From assembly GCA_963971575.1 (NCBI GenBank), contig OZ020611.1:56267381-56331380 (forward strand): a stretch of 64,000 bases of DNA. Reading direction: 5' to 3'. Below, piece after piece: positions 49,454 to 62,600 of the stretch. The notes beneath the pieces are model-generated. The model was not told the origin of the DNA. It saw only the letters and a program-made list of their open reading frames with translations, and ran no database searches. The translations under genes and the position numbers were made by a program. This DNA is from Liopterus haemorrhoidalis. Taxonomy: Eukaryota; Arthropoda; Insecta; Coleoptera; Dytiscidae. The stretch's first letter is position 1, and each line of letters starts with the position of its first letter.

Positions 49454-49902
49454 AATACCACCATGTCCCAGTATCCAAAACAGCTCTAACCTCACATTTT
49501 GAGCATTCAGATTGTGGAGTAGCAACCGGATCTTTAGTACAAGAGGATGCACTGGATCTGGATCTTGGATACTGTTCAAAGCGCTCAGCGAGTCCGTCAA
49601 GGAACACTTGACCGACTTTGCTCTGACGAAACAAAACACAGGGCCTTGAAAATAGCGTACAGCTCAGCAGTGTACACACTCGTTATAGAGTGCAGACGGA
49701 ACTGAAACTGTTGGCGTGTATTCAAAGCAACGAACGCACACCCAACCCTAGTTCCGGATTTTGATCCGTCAGTAAAAGTGACAGTATCCTCGAACCTAGG
49801 GACCAGTGTTCTTTATAACTCATGTTGGTATTCGATAGGCAACGTAGTATCTTTATCAAATCTAGTTAATGTGAGGTTCACAAGTGGACGCGGTAGCGTC
49901 CA

Positions 49903-51566
49903 TTGGACACCATGGACGCTACTCCACAGAAAATTAGAGAATTAATTATAAGCATGTTTTGTGATGGGGAAAAAATAAGTGTTATTGCTAGAGATATGAA
50001 AATGTCAAAATCTACAGTTATTGACGTAATAAGATCGTATGGTGAAAACGGTACCATCGATACAAAGGGGAAAAGTCCAGGATGTCCGACTTTAGTATCA
50101 AATCGACAGAGAAGAGAACTTGTAAAAACGTGAAAAAGAACAGAAGGGCTACTGTTAGGGAAATAACGGCAGAGTGGAATGAGGCTGGAAGATCTTATTT
50201 TTCTAGAGAAACATGCAGAAAGTGGATACATAAAAGTGGTCTCAGTTTTTATGAGGTAATCATACCAATGTAATTTTTTTCAGTATTTTATTGAAACAGA
50301 AATTCTACATTTTAGGCAAAAGAAAAACCGTTCTTGACTGAACGACAGAAAAAAAAAGCGCTCAACTTGGTGTAAAGAGGGAAGGGCATGGACACAAGAA
50401 CGGTGGAATTCGATTATTTTCAGCGATGAGTCCAAATTTGATTGAAGTGTAGGTGATAATAGAAAACGAGTGATTCGGAGCCAAAATGAAGCGTTTCATA
50501 AAGATTCCTTGAAACGCACTGTCAGGTTTCCTGTTGGGGTTATGATTTGGGGCTGTATGTCCGCAAGAGGTGTGGGATGTATGCGGTTTGTTAATGGAAT
50601 GATCAACGAAGTTAAATACTAAGAGATACTGGAAAATAATTTAAATCCCAGTGTTGAAAAATTGTATCCTTGGGCACAATTTTTTTTTCCAACAGGACAG
50701 CGCCGCCTCTCACCTGGCCAAAAGCACTCAAAAATGGTTCGAGAAGAATCACATGAGCATACTTGATTGGCCATCCAATTGGCTTGAGTAGTCCTGATTT
50801 AAATAACGGGTGTTTTTTTTAGAGGTATAAAACTTTAAATTGCAATAAAACAACGATGGATTATTCGATTGACATGAATTTTTTTTTATTCGAAAGATAA
50901 TCTTGTGGCATTACATTAAATCATACCAACAAGACGGCGCAACATGTCACACAGCTCGTGCCACAATCGATTTATTGAAAGACACGTTTGGTGACCGCCT
51001 AATTTCACGTTTTGGACCTGTGAATTGGCCTCCAAGATCTTGTGATTTAACACCGCTGGACTACTTTCTGTGGGGCTATGTAAAGTCATTGGTCTATGCG
51101 GATAAGCCACAAACGCTTGATCATTTGGAAGACAACATTCGCCGTGTTATTGCCGATATACGGCCACAAATGTTGGAAAAAGTCATCGAAAATTGGACGT
51201 CCAGATTGGACTACATCCGAGCCAGCCGTGGCGGTCATATGCCAGAAATCATATTTAAAATGTAATGCCACAAGATTATCTTTCGAATAAAAAAAAATTC
51301 ATGTCAATCGAATAATCCATCGTTGTTTTATTGCAATTTAAAGTTCTATACCTCTAAAAAAAACACCCATTATTATTGAAAGTCTTTGGCATAAGATGAA
51401 ACAAAAAATTAGAAACAACCCACAGAGAACGCTGAAAGGTTTGAAGGCCAAAATAAAGGAAGTATGGGATTCAGTGACCGTAGAAGAGTGTCAGGTTCTA
51501 TTAGAATCTATGCCTAAAAGAATTGAGGCTGTAATTAAAGCGAAAGGGTATGTAACGCCTTATTAA
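49903..51566 (+). pseudogene. unit 2: Tc1-like transposase remnant
   Basis: Duplicate of 22795-24458, with the same frameshifts and candidate 60-bp intron (50256-50315). An added change near 50443 turns Asp-Leu-Ser-Val into Asp-stop-Ser-Val after Ser-Lys-Phe. Confidence 0.85.
50806..51370 (+). mobile_element. unit 2: mariner-type deletion derivative
   Basis: Duplicate of 23698-24262, with TA target duplication, 110-bp TIRs and the C-terminal transposase third (50903-51265) unchanged. Confidence 0.9.
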
Positions 51567-54500
51567 ACATCTAAAGGATTTATAATTTGTATTACATATT
51601 AATTTGTCCGAACCTTTAATTTTCAACTGAGTTCAGTTAAAATAAATGTTAAAGCCTAATTAAAATTTATTTTTAATTCTATTTTATCATCATAGAGTAG
51701 TCAAAATAGTGTTAAATCTTAAATCGAATTAAAAAAATTAATCAAAAATATATGTAGCGAGTAACACTGTACAAGAAATATATTAAGATATAAATTATGA
51801 AATGTCTGAACATATAGTTGTCAGGGCTCGTATTAAAATCAATGTCACTTAAAATGTCGAAAGTCCTCAAACCAAAAGGCCTATTGGCTCTTGGTTTTCT
51901 GTCATGAATCTCTGTATGCCTATTTTGTAGAATAGGGTCATACGCGGGATGATCTGGCTTGGCACTGTGCGCAGCCATATACCGCAAGGATAGAATTTTA
52001 CGACGATTGTACAGTGACGGTTCACCTGCTGCATACAGCAGGCTTGGTATTGGGCTGGTGCGAAATGCACTTGTGGCCAATCTAACCCCATTGTGATGTA
52101 CAGTGTCAAGAATTCTAATCTCTTGGTGTTTAGCTGACCCATAAGCTAGACATCCATAGTCCAGCTTAGAGCGCACTAGAGAACGATATAAACGCAACAT
52201 GACAGTGCGGTCTGCACCCCATGTCTTATGACTGAGGATCCGCAACAAATTGACCGACTTCTGGCATTTTTTTCCTGATAGACAAAAAATGTTCCCGGAA
52301 AGTAAGACGAGTGTCAAACACGAGACCCAGAAATCTGGCAGTATCGGTAAAGGGTAACTGTGCTTCATTTAGTGTGAGTATAGGATTGGGATGTACACTC
52401 CTTTTCCTACTAAAATGGACACATACAGTTTTGCTGGTCGATAATTTAAAGCCATTTTCGGTTGCACATGTATCGAGACGATCGATAGTCAGCTGAAGCT
52501 GACGTTCGATTGTACGTATGCTGACGGTATACTGTTTTTAGCCGCGCTTGTGGTGGAGTCCGTGAAATGATTCACCTCTTCGTCTACGGTCAAGCTCGGA
52601 ATATCCTCATGCGAAGGATTTCGCAAACTTGGTCCAGTCTGCTTTCCGAAGAACTCACTGTGGCCAGCGGGATTCGATAACAGTATTAAACAGAGGCCTT
52701 AAGAGGATTGGAAAGTGATCACTACCGCACAGGTCGTGATGCACATCCCATTTGAACAACGGAGCGATGGCTCCTGAAACAACGCTAAGATCTATAGCAC
52801 TAAATGTACCCGTTGCTGCACAAAAATGCGTGGGTCTTCCGTCGTTCAGAAAGCTCAAATTCAATTTGTTCAACATATTTTCCAGGTGACGTTCCCGTCG
52901 ATCGTTCCGCACCGATCCCAACATACATTGTAGGCGTTAAAATCGACTAGTAGTATGAAGGGTGGTGGGAGTTGATCGATGATGTTCACGACATCTCGGA
53001 TGTCAGTTCGAACACCAGGGGGAAGGTAAGTAGAACAAATCGTCACCTGGAGGGGAAGTGCAACACGAACTGCTACAACCTGCAACTCAGTGTCAATGTC
53101 TACAGGATCGTGGTACAATGTGTCTCTAACGAGAATTGCCACGCCGTCACATGCTTTTAACCCCGTAAGGAAATCCGTGCGAAACACGGAGTATCCCCGA
53201 GGAGAGAAGGTGTCGGTTTCGTTGAAGTTTGTTTCCTGCAGACAAACACACGAAGGCGCAAAATCTGACAATAAAAGTCGCAGTCCTTCGTAGCGCTGAT
53301 ATACACCGTTACAGTTCCACTGGATTAGTGGACCATTCATTTCTGTTTAGGGGAGTTACACCGAAACCTAATATTTTTTGGTTTACCCTTAGGTTGCGGG
53401 TCTACAGCCATTTTCTCGGCTACACTTTCATTTGGTAGTCCAGGTGTTTTGATGGACACACTGGACTCCTTTTTTGATTGTTTGGCTCTCACTGGTATCC
53501 AGTGAGAAACAACCAATCCCTTATCAGTTTCCTTTTCAGGAGTAACTGATGAGGGTTTTGTAGAATCGACCATTCTCTGGTCGCTTCTTGTTTGTTGAGA
53601 AGACTGTGGGGTCTTCTCCTTAGGTGGTTGGGAGAACTGAGGTTGAGTGCGTTCTCCTTTAGGGGAGGGGGATTTATTCGGACCCGATCCCAAAGGTTGT
53701 GGGGTCTGAATTTTGGTCTCTGGGACCAATACCACCTTTTCTTTCGCAGTATTTGTCGCGACTGTTACTGCTGCTGCAGTTGTCGGACGAGGCACTAACT
53801 TTGTTTGAGTTTGAACAACTGCAGTTCACATTGCAGCTACGCGCCGTAGCGCGCTCTCTTTGTATTTCCTCTTGGCGTCGAAATACGGTATCCTGTCCTG
53901 CGTTCTAATGATCTGTATTGCCTCCTCCTCCAAGTACGTTGGGCAGTGGCGTGAAGTAGAGGCATGCGCCCCTTTGCAGTTCACGCAGTGTGCCGCGTTT
54001 GGACAAGTTTCAACTTCATGTTGCTCCTGTCCGCAGTTGGCACAGATGGTGTGCTTACCACAACGAGTTGAGGTGTGCCCATAACGCTGACACTTGTAGC
54101 ATCGCATCAGGTTGGGATAGTAGGGGCGAACTCTTCAAATGTTATACCCCACCATTACCGATGTTGGACACCTAGTACCAACGAAGGACACCACCATGGA
54201 AATCGAAGGCTTGCCGTTGCGAGGGTTGAGCTTCCTGCATTCAATGACACCTTACGATGTCATTTCCTGCACGAACTCTTTCTCCATAACATACGCCAGA
54301 TCACGATCCGTTACGACGCCTTTCGAACAGTTCAGTGCCTTATGCGGCTGTACTGAAATGCTAGACTCAGAAAACTTCACTAATTTTTGCAGCGTTGACG
54401 ACGCTTCAGTCTCTGCTTCTACTAGCAGTGTACCGTCCGACAACTTACGCACCGACTTTATAACAGTAGAGCACGTATTTCTCAACGTTCGGGCAAAGAA

Positions 54501-55631
54501 GGAAGGGGACATCTCCTTAAAAGACTTACCCTCTTCTTGTACTTTCACGACGAGAAATCGTGGTACTGGCGCACAAAACTCAATATTCCTCTTACCTTCT
54601 ACCTTCTTGGCAGCTGGCCTAACACATCCCTCGTCGGATGACTGAGCATCACGACGAGGTCTCTTGTTTGATTTGTTACAGAGTTTACTCTCAACTGTGG
54701 CGGAAAGAAGTTTTTATCCTTCCGGGTTGTCGCCATACCTGTATAATAAGTTTCATCACCATGCCATGCCCACCCACCAGGGAGCCCCACACCGGGGACG
54801 TTGGATGCAAACCGGCTCATTGCGCCAGACATGTCAGAATGATATAGCATTGGAGGAAGTAGTCACGGGCTGTTCGACCCGCTCGAGAACCAAGAATAGC
54901 CAACTCTGGAACCTTGCGAGCTGCATCCGCTCCCACAGATCCCCGAATACTTGTCTAGTGGCACGGCATTACCCCGGCATCCACGATACAGTAGTGGAGC
55001 CACTCTATTTATGAACCGTGACACCAGCCGATTGACTGATATGACCAGACTCAGCCTCCCGTTTTACCGAATCCGAGGCCGAAGAAGGCGTGTTGTACTA
55101 TCGTGTTGTATTGTACAGATCGTACTATCCGCGGACAGCAGTCTCCCTCAACCGATTAGGATCTTCTTCTCCGGCGTTACGGGTCTCCACGCACGGCAAA
55201 CACTTGGGTAGGAATTTAAGTGGGAGATAAAAGAGACAACAGATAAGCCTATTCCCACAATCGGTTTCTCTGAATTGTCTCCTCCCAAAATATATTTGAT
55301 TAAGGGTACGTGGGATCATCAGGCCCAAAAGCTCTATATGGTCATGTGATGCGACTATTATGAACTTCCCTTGCGTGCTTGAGGGTACGTGGGATCATCA
55401 GGCCCAAAAGCTCTATATGGTCAGGTGATGCGACTATTATGAACTTCCCTTGCGTGCTTGAGGGTACGTGGGATCATCAGGCCCAAAAGCTCTATATGGT
55501 CAGGTGATGCGACTATTATGAACTTCCCTTGCGTGCTTGAGGGTACGCGGGATCATCAGGCCCGAAAGCTCAACAAATGGCCAGGTGTTATGGCCATTAT
55601 GAACTTCCCCTGCGGGGTCAGTAATAGTGGT

Positions 55632-56788
55632 ATCAAAAAATGTGTTTCATTTGTTTTGCAAGAGGAACGGCAGTTAATAACTATTTTTCAAGTTACACTA
55701 TACATATTATTTAACACAATATTACAGAGATTTATTTTTCTCTTTACAACGTTGTAAAACTTTCATATTCTTACATAACAAAATTTTTGAGAAAATCGAC
55801 TTTTTGTGGTTTTAAAAATATTAAGTGATTAATGACTCATAACAGTAATCTGACTGTACTAAATGTTCCAAAGTATGACTGTTAAATGCAGAATCTTGCA
55901 GTGGTCCCAGATTGAGGCACAGACCAGGTTCCTGCTCTAATGAGCACGAAAATAAGCGAATGGACTGTATTGCACGTAATCTTACGCGATTGTAGAATGC
56001 TGGAGATGGAATGAGAGATATACTGGTTAATGGACTTACCTCGTACTTGAAGCGTGATCGTATCAAAAGGCCCTTTGAACTGCTGTAGTCTGGTCTACTC
56101 TGGAGTAGTAGAAAATTGGACAGTCATTCGCGTTGATACACTTAATAAGTCCAGTCGCGACACAATAACATTTTAACACGTTAACAAACAATAAGGCACG
56201 AGACGAATGTGAACGGAACGTACATTCCTGAATAGACTCAAATGGGTCGTTTGGTCGGTAGAACTGAGTATACGAATTAACAAACAAAAAATAAGACACG
56301 AGACAAATGTAAACGGAACAAGTTTAGAAAAGAAATAAACAATTTTTTTCTCGAATAGAGAGTGATTCTATACTAGAATAAACGCTACCAAACAGCGCTG
56401 GTACAATACTGTCTAACAAAAAATGTAAGACCTAAGAAAGCCCCCACTTAAATATTAAAAAGGTCTCCCAGAAGAGGGGTGCGAACAAAGACTTTGGTGT
56501 TCAATACACTTTTTTTGTACACGCTTTTTAAAAGCTTCTTAACCCATTAAGGACTGAATTTTTAATTTTTCGAACTTTGGGCTTAAATTATGTTTTTCAA
56601 CTTAAATTAACATTAAAAACATGGTTCAGGTAAATATTTGGTTGTTCACTTATAGTCTAGTGCCTACGTCGAAATATACTGCACTTAATGATAATGGAAT
56701 GCCATTTGGCACACATGTTCCTTATAAAAATGTTGACCCGCAGCACCTATTTGTGAATCGAGGCAGAATCAAGATGGCGGCGAAACTA
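55632..56788. other. unit 2: unassigned stretch right of the LINE
   Basis: Duplicate of 28507-29663 with a few substitutions; the same two minus-strand frames (56063-56299, 55821-56066) and the same candidate splice donor are present. Confidence 0.4.
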
Positions 56789-57892
56789 GCACGCCAATTA
56801 CGATAACGATAACTAATTTTTATGATAGAGCGAAATAGCTAAATACATATTTGTAGAATGGACTTTTAGCTACAATTTGCCGCATCGTATTCGAATTTCC
56901 GTCAGTTAGTTTATAAGATACCGTCCATAATTCATTCTCAGACGCAAAAAAATGATTTCCGAAATGGCTAACAAATTTCGTATGATATAGCTCATTTTCT
57001 ATTAATATACTGCCGTAGATTACGAATCTGTTATCAAAATGGCGAATATTTTAAATTTTGATAGATTTTTTCCCCAAATTTGAGACATGATGATATACTC
57101 TATCACTGCAAATCTGCGTATATTAATATTATGTTTCAGTTCTTCTTAAATCTGTTTGGCATATCCTTGGCTACAAGAACATGGGCGGAATTTTCCTCTG
57201 CGGGGCGCCAAAATTAAGGTATCGCCGAAATGTGTAATGTCTCAACTTAGTATTATTTTGACACTCTTTATATCGTTTTCGACCAAATCGGACCTGTAAA
57301 TAACAAAAATGAAATAAAAAATGGCATATGACTTGTTATTATTTGGGCTTTGCCTGAAATGAAATAAAAAAAATTACATATCCAGCTGGAATGGCTGGAA
57401 ATTATGTCATTTTAGTAAGATGCTCCATGCATATACGAAATGCATCAATTTTCTTAGGTTTGTTCGCAGCACCTGGTCTCAAATGAAGCCGCTTTCGAAA
57501 TAACGCTCGAAAATCGAATTTTGCTATTAACATCAAATTTGTTGAGTTGTATATCAATTTCGGGTATATTAAAGTCATAGATTTCAAAAATGGAGTTAAT
57601 TTAAAGATTTGCTACACATAAGATTGTATTTGGCCCGAAAAAAATAATTACATGTATTCTTTACAAAGCAGTGAGATTCATTACACAACAATGAAGTGTC
57701 TCTCCATCCAAAAGAGTAGTATATAGCAGTTCTGACAAAATAATATAGATTACTACACACTTAATACGAGTCTACTGGTGGCCGAAAACTATTCTTTCGA
57801 AAATGGTTAAAATATTCTCTGATATTTTTACCAGTTGTTAGGACAACATTTTAGATAACAGGTAGACTTCCAGTGCTACTCTACAAAATAAT

Positions 57893-57895
<3 letters not shown>
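56789..57895. mobile_element. unit 2: left arm of the large inverted-repeat element
   Basis: Matches 29664-30770 closely at first; substitutions become denser toward the right end (about five in the last 290 bp). The arm ends at the (TTTA)n insertion. Confidence 0.75.
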
Positions 57896-57923
<28 letters not shown>

Positions 57924-58194
57924 TTAGTTACTGCTGCCCAACAGTATTACCCAAAACGGGCAGGTACATAAATATATACATTAAATTTGAACAACAAAAG
58001 TAATAATTAAATTTACTAACAAAATTTTACTAACAAAAGTAATAATTAAAGAAACAAAATTTTCAAATAGTATATAAATAATATTGTTATAAATACATAT
58101 TAAATAGTATAATACAAAATAACAAAATCCTCTAATATTTACAATTTTCAATAATTTTGTAAACACAAAATTATATATAAAAAAAATTTATATT
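57896..58194 (-). mobile_element. short retroposon with (TAAA)n tail inserted in the inverted-repeat element
   Basis: About 300 bp absent from unit 1. On the minus strand it ends GGGTAATACTGTTGGGCAGC, AGTAACT and a (TAAATAAA)n tail. The target AATTTAT appears at both ends. It contains a short internal tandem duplication (TTACTAACAAAA, 58015-58050). The 3' end resembles insect LINE/SINE tails; it has no coding capacity and is probably a 5'-truncated LINE. Confidence 0.65.
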
Positions 58195-58983
58195 TGTTTA
58201 CAAATCAAAGTCGAAAGCCTCACTAATTGGGTGGGGCTATGTAAAGATAAAATTCTAGTGAGATAGATTATGTCCATTCATGCCATCAATTGTATTTATT
58301 ATTGCCGTTATTAATTTTAATTTAGGTTTATTTAAAATTTTTAAAAGGGTAAAATATCTCAAAATTATATTTTTAAAAACAACGCCTATCAAAAAGTATT
58401 ACGTCAAGTTCAGGGCCTAATGACGTCCGTTCCCTAGTAATTATTAATTACTTATTATTTCTTAAATTAAAGTTTATTTAAAATATTTCCTTAATTAATT
58501 ATGCAATATAATGTTTCACACCTGGTTTCGACTTCGATTCAGGCTAGTGTTGAATAAGATTTCATTGAATCTCTCCATTTTGTTTAAAATGAAGTAGTAA
58601 AAATGAAGTCAGTATTACAACACATATAGAAGATTTATCATCACATTAGAATGTTCTCCTGATAACTAATAAAAATATCAAAAATATTTATAACCATTTT
58701 CGAAAGAATAGTTTTCGGCCACCATAAAATGGTATTAAATGTGTAGTAATCTATATTTTTTTGTCAGAAGTACCATATACTATTCTTTTGGATGGGGAGG
58801 CTCTTAACTGTCGTGTAATGAATCACACTGTTACATAAAGATTACATGTAATTATTTTTTTCGGGAAAAATACAATCTTATAAGTAGCAAATCTTTAAAT
58901 TAAATCCATTTTCGAAATCTACGACTTCAATATACCCGAAATTAATATGCAACTAAACAAATTTGATGTAAATAGCAAAATAC
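58195..58983. repeat. diverged centre and right arm of the large inverted-repeat element
   Basis: Homologous to 30780-31565 but with roughly 4-10% differences by eye and several small indels, far above the rest of the duplication. No gene is supported. Confidence 0.7.
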
Positions 58984-59109
58984 GATTTATTTATTTATTT
59001 GTAGCATTACAGTCAATCAACAGATTTTTATCCTATTATAGAATGACTATACTAACCTAACCTTACATTTATATATAACACTAGCTGAGTAGCCGTGCTT
59101 CGCTACGGT
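58984..59109 (-). repeat. second (TAAA)n-tailed retroposon end and flanking repeat
   Basis: A TTTATTTATTTATTTG tail, then a short hairpin-like 3' end (AATCTGTTGATTGACTG on the minus strand), followed by AACACTAGCTGAGTAGCCG and GTGCTTCGCTACGG. It replaces the rest of the inverted-repeat element. CCTAACCTTAC is present near 59055. Confidence 0.5.
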
Positions 59110-59114
59110 ATAGT
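59110..59114. repeat. left target-site duplication of copia (ATAGT)
   Basis: ATAGT at 59110-59114 recurs at 63384-63388. Confidence 0.9.
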
Positions 59115-59297
59115 TATTAAAACCTACTTCAACATAGGTACCTTTGGAACGCTGCAAAGCCATGGTTACAGTGGTAACCAATATAGTAAAAAATATTATA
59201 ATTTTGATTAATTTACTGTCATTAATATATTTAATAATAGTTGTGTACTTTTGTATTCTATTAAATATTTTTTGCACAAGCTCTGATTATCTCTATA
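59115..59297 (+). repeat. copia 5' LTR
   Basis: 183 bp, starting TATTAAAACC and ending TATCTCTATA, so without the usual TG...CA ends. The boundaries follow from LTR identity and the ATAGT duplication. Confidence 0.93.
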
Positions 59298-59312
59298 GGT
59301 TATGGGCCCAGA
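59298..59312 (+). other. copia primer-binding site (initiator tRNA-Met half-molecule type)
   Basis: GGTTATGGGCCCAGA directly follows the 5' LTR. It matches the site known from Drosophila copia, which pairs with an internal stretch of initiator Met-tRNA instead of its 3' end. Confidence 0.85.
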
Positions 59313-59319
59313 GCTTAAT

Positions 59320-59688
59320 ATGGATAATAGAAATAAAGATAACCTTACTGTTCCCCAATTTTCAGGGATAGATTATTCAGTTTGGAAGTTTAGAGTATTG
59401 GCCCTGTTGCGTGAAAAAGGTTTGAAAAGCCATGTAGAGAAAGCTCCCACCATAGCTGAAAATTCAAATAGTGAATGGCAAAATAAAGATGCTAAGGCGA
59501 TGAATATAATTATTCGCTGTATTGCAGATTCACATATTGACTACGTTAGAGAAAAAGACACTGCTTATGATATGCTTAGTACTTTGGATGCTGTTTTTGA
59601 GAGGAAATCTATTGGCACAAAGATTTATTTAAAGAAAAGGTTGATGTCTCTAAAGTGTATAGAGAATAAAATTTTTCAAAGAGTTTGA
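59320..59688 (+). pseudogene. gag: copia Gag, N-terminal part up to a frame change
   Basis: The start is Met-Asp-Asn-Arg-Asn-Lys (an ATG 18 bases earlier lies within the primer site and is less likely). The typical copia Gag opening is visible: Phe-Ser-Gly-Ile-Asp-Tyr-Ser-Val-Trp-Lys-Phe-Arg, then Ala-Lys-Ala-Met-Asn-Ile-Ile, and Arg-Leu-Met-Ser-Leu-Lys. The frame stops at 59686-59688, but Gag homology continues in the +1 frame from the A4T5 run at 59668-59676. One extra base in that run is the simplest cause. Gag forms the particle, so this would end particle formation unless ribosomes shift. Confidence 0.85.
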
Positions 59689-62600
59689 AGCGGCAGTACG
59701 TGCATATAAGGCAGCTGGAGGCAAAGTAGACGAGTTGGAAATTATAGTTGATTTACTTATGGCCATGCCAGCATCATATGTACATGTTGTTACCGCGCTA
59801 GAAACTCTAGAAGAACAAGAATTAACTCTTGAACGTGTTAAAAGTCGGCTCTTAGAGGCTGAGTTGAAACAACAATGCAAAAATTTAGATTTGCCCACAC
59901 CCGAAAATGAAGCGCCTGTGTCTTTTCATTCCACAAAAAGGAAAATTATATGCTTCAAATGTCGTAAACCAGGACATACAGCAAATAAATGTCTGACAAG
60001 AAGAAATTTTACTAAACATAGTAATGTTACTGAAGCCACTAAGCCAGTTACAATGATGTCATCAAATGTAAGTAGATCAACCAATGAGTTTTATTGTTTG
60101 ATTGATTCAGGCTGTACTGATCATATTGTAAATGATATTGGCTTACTACAAAATGCAAATTCTTTAAACGATCCTTTTTCTATTAACATTGCCAAGGAAG
60201 GAGAAAGCATGAAAGCTACAAATGGCGGAAAAGTACCTATCACTCTCTCGGTTAATGGAAAAGAGAAATGTGGGATGTTTGAGAATGTGTTGTATGTTCC
60301 TTCTTCACGTCAGAATTTAATTTCAGTTAGTCAAATTGATAAAAAAGGTGGTAAAGTCATTTTTGAGAACGGAAAAGCCAAAATTTTTATGAATGGAAAA
60401 ATTATTGGTGTTGGTGAACTCCGTGGAGGCTTGTATTGGTGGAAGTTAAATAGTCAAGGGACCTCAGCAAATGTTTGCAGTACACAGCAGGTTAAATTGA
60501 ATGAATTATGGCATAAAAGATTGGGTCACATTGGTATGAGAAGCGTATGTAAATTAATTAATGAAGATATGGTAACAGGAATTAATGAAAAATTAACGGA
60601 TAATATTGACTTTTGTGAGAGCTGCGTCAAAGCCAAGCAAACACGTTTGCCATTTAGTAGCACACGTTATCGTGCTACACGACCACTAGAGTTGGTGCAT
60701 TCTGATGTTTGTGGACCAGTCAATGTTACATCATTTGATGGTAAGAAATATTTTGTTACCTTTATTGATGACTTTTCACACATGGTTGCTACTTTTCTAA
60801 TTGCACATAAAAGTGAAGTATTAGATTGTTTTAGAGAATATAAGGCAATGGTTGAAGCACACCATGGTGTAAAAATACATAGATTAAGATGTGACCAAGG
60901 AGGCGAATATTGCTCACGTGATTTTAAGAATTTTTCTAGATCAGAAGGCGTAATTTTGGAATGTACAACTGCTTATTCTCCTGAACTAAACGGTGTATCT
61001 GAAAGGATGAACAGAACATTGGTGGAAAAAGCAAAGTCTATGTTGATAGAATCTGGTTCATCTAAGGAGTTGTGGGGCGAAGCGATTTTAACAGCAACCT
61101 TTTTAACTAATCGCTGTCCAACACATGCTATTGAAAACAAAACTCCTTTCGAAATGTGGTACGGTAAGAAACCAAATTTGTCAAAATTACGTATATTTGG
61201 TTGTAGAGCATACGCCTTGATTCCTAAAGCACAAAGATGCAAATTTGACGATAAAAGTCACGAATGTATAATGGTTGGATATGGTCCAAATGGATACCGA
61301 CTATGGAATAAACAAAGTCGTCGTATTATTTATTCAAGGGATGTCAAGTTTAATGAAATAAATTGGCAGCATGCTATTTTTGAAAATGAGGAAGATATTT
61401 CAGATGAAAATGTTGAGTCAAACAAAGAAGTCTTTCAAAAGGATAAAAAATTGGAAGATACGGTTTCTCAATATGAAGAGAAGAAAGAAAAGAAGAAAGA
61501 AACTTCAATTTTACGAAGAAGTCCAAGGTTAAATCCAGATATTTGTAGTGAAGAAAGGCATGATAATATTCAAGATGAAAGAAGAACTTGTCAACAAGTA
61601 GTAAGTAACCTATCACAATTATCTTTTGATGATTTTAATGTACATATGGCTTTTAATATGGGTGATGTACCAAAAGATTTCAGAGATGTAGCAGGTAGAG
61701 ATGACGAAATTGAATGGCATGAGGCAATTCAAGAAGAAATTAATTCTCTCGAAGAAAATCAAACTTGGATAGTTGTGGAGAAGCCAGAGAATACAAAATT
61801 ATTAGGTTCTCGTTGGGTTTTCAAAATCAAGTCCGACATTAATAATAATAGTATGAAATATAAAGCTTGCCTTGTTGCAAAAGGATATATGCAAAAAGAA
61901 GGGATTGATTATTTTGAAACTTATTCGCCAGTAGCACGTTTGCCAACCATAAGAATATTATTAGCTCTGGCAATACAGTATGGCTTTCAATTATGTCACA
62001 TGGATGTGAAGACAGCCTTTCTGCATGGGTATTTAAATGAAGTTGTTTATTTGCAACCACCGGATGGAATTTCAGTTAAAGAAGGTAATGTTTTAAAATT
62101 ACGAAGATCTCTTTATGGTCTGAAGCAAAGTCCAAGATGCTGGAATGAACGTTTCCACAAATTTATAACATCTATTGGATTTGAAAGATCTGATGCAGAC
62201 TATTGCTTGTATGTAAAATTCGAAAATGGTATGAGTATATATTTAGTTCTTTATGTAGACGATATGCTTATATGTGGTAATGATGTTAGTGCTGTCAATC
62301 TTTTTAAACAAAAATTAGCTGCAGAATTTAGTATGAAAGATTTAGGTGAAGTAAAGACCTTTATGGGAATGAATGTTGAATTAGATTATAAAAATGGCTA
62401 TTTAACTATTCATCAATTTGATTATATAGAAAGAATTCTGAAGCGTTTTGGTATGGAAAGCTGTAATACAATTAATACTCCAATGGAACAAAACTGCAAA
62501 CTTCTACGTGAACAAGATAAAGAATTAACAAAGCATCCCTACCGCGAAGTTTTGGGTAGTATTATGTATCTGATGTTAGCTACTAGACCTGATTTATGCT

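Larger units (their letters stand above)
44905..55613 (-). mobile_element. unit 2: I-like LINE with nested gypsy-2 and Tc1
   Basis: Duplicate of 17829-28488. The 18-bp target duplication is at 44887-44904 and 55614-55631. The 93-bp tandem pair is at 45164-45349, the RNase H halves at about 45417-45802 and 49459-49903, the RT remnant at 51808-52528, the endonuclease at 52655-53340 and ORF1 at 53337-54850. The 79-bp repeats are at 55303-55613. The endonuclease Gly-Asp-Phe-Asn has become Val-Asp-Phe-Asn. ORF1 has an added frameshift near 54705. Confidence 0.85.
38058..57895. repeat. long direct duplication, unit 2 (about 19.8 kb)
   Basis: The same content and order as 10945-30770. Differences seen by eye include a shorter first TA tract, a longer second one (39180-39231), about 31 extra bases near 45394-45425, a missing 20 bases near 44500, about 21 extra bases near 55095, two nonsense codons in gypsy-2 Pol, and scattered substitutions. 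The right end coincides with the insertion of a (TTTA)n-tailed retroposon at 57895. Confidence 0.93.

Noticed and set aside
59668..59676. Programmed ribosomal frameshift in copia gag
   Set aside because: The site requires +1, lies within Gag before the zinc knuckle, and is a simple homopolymer junction, so a one-base mutation or sequencing error is more likely.
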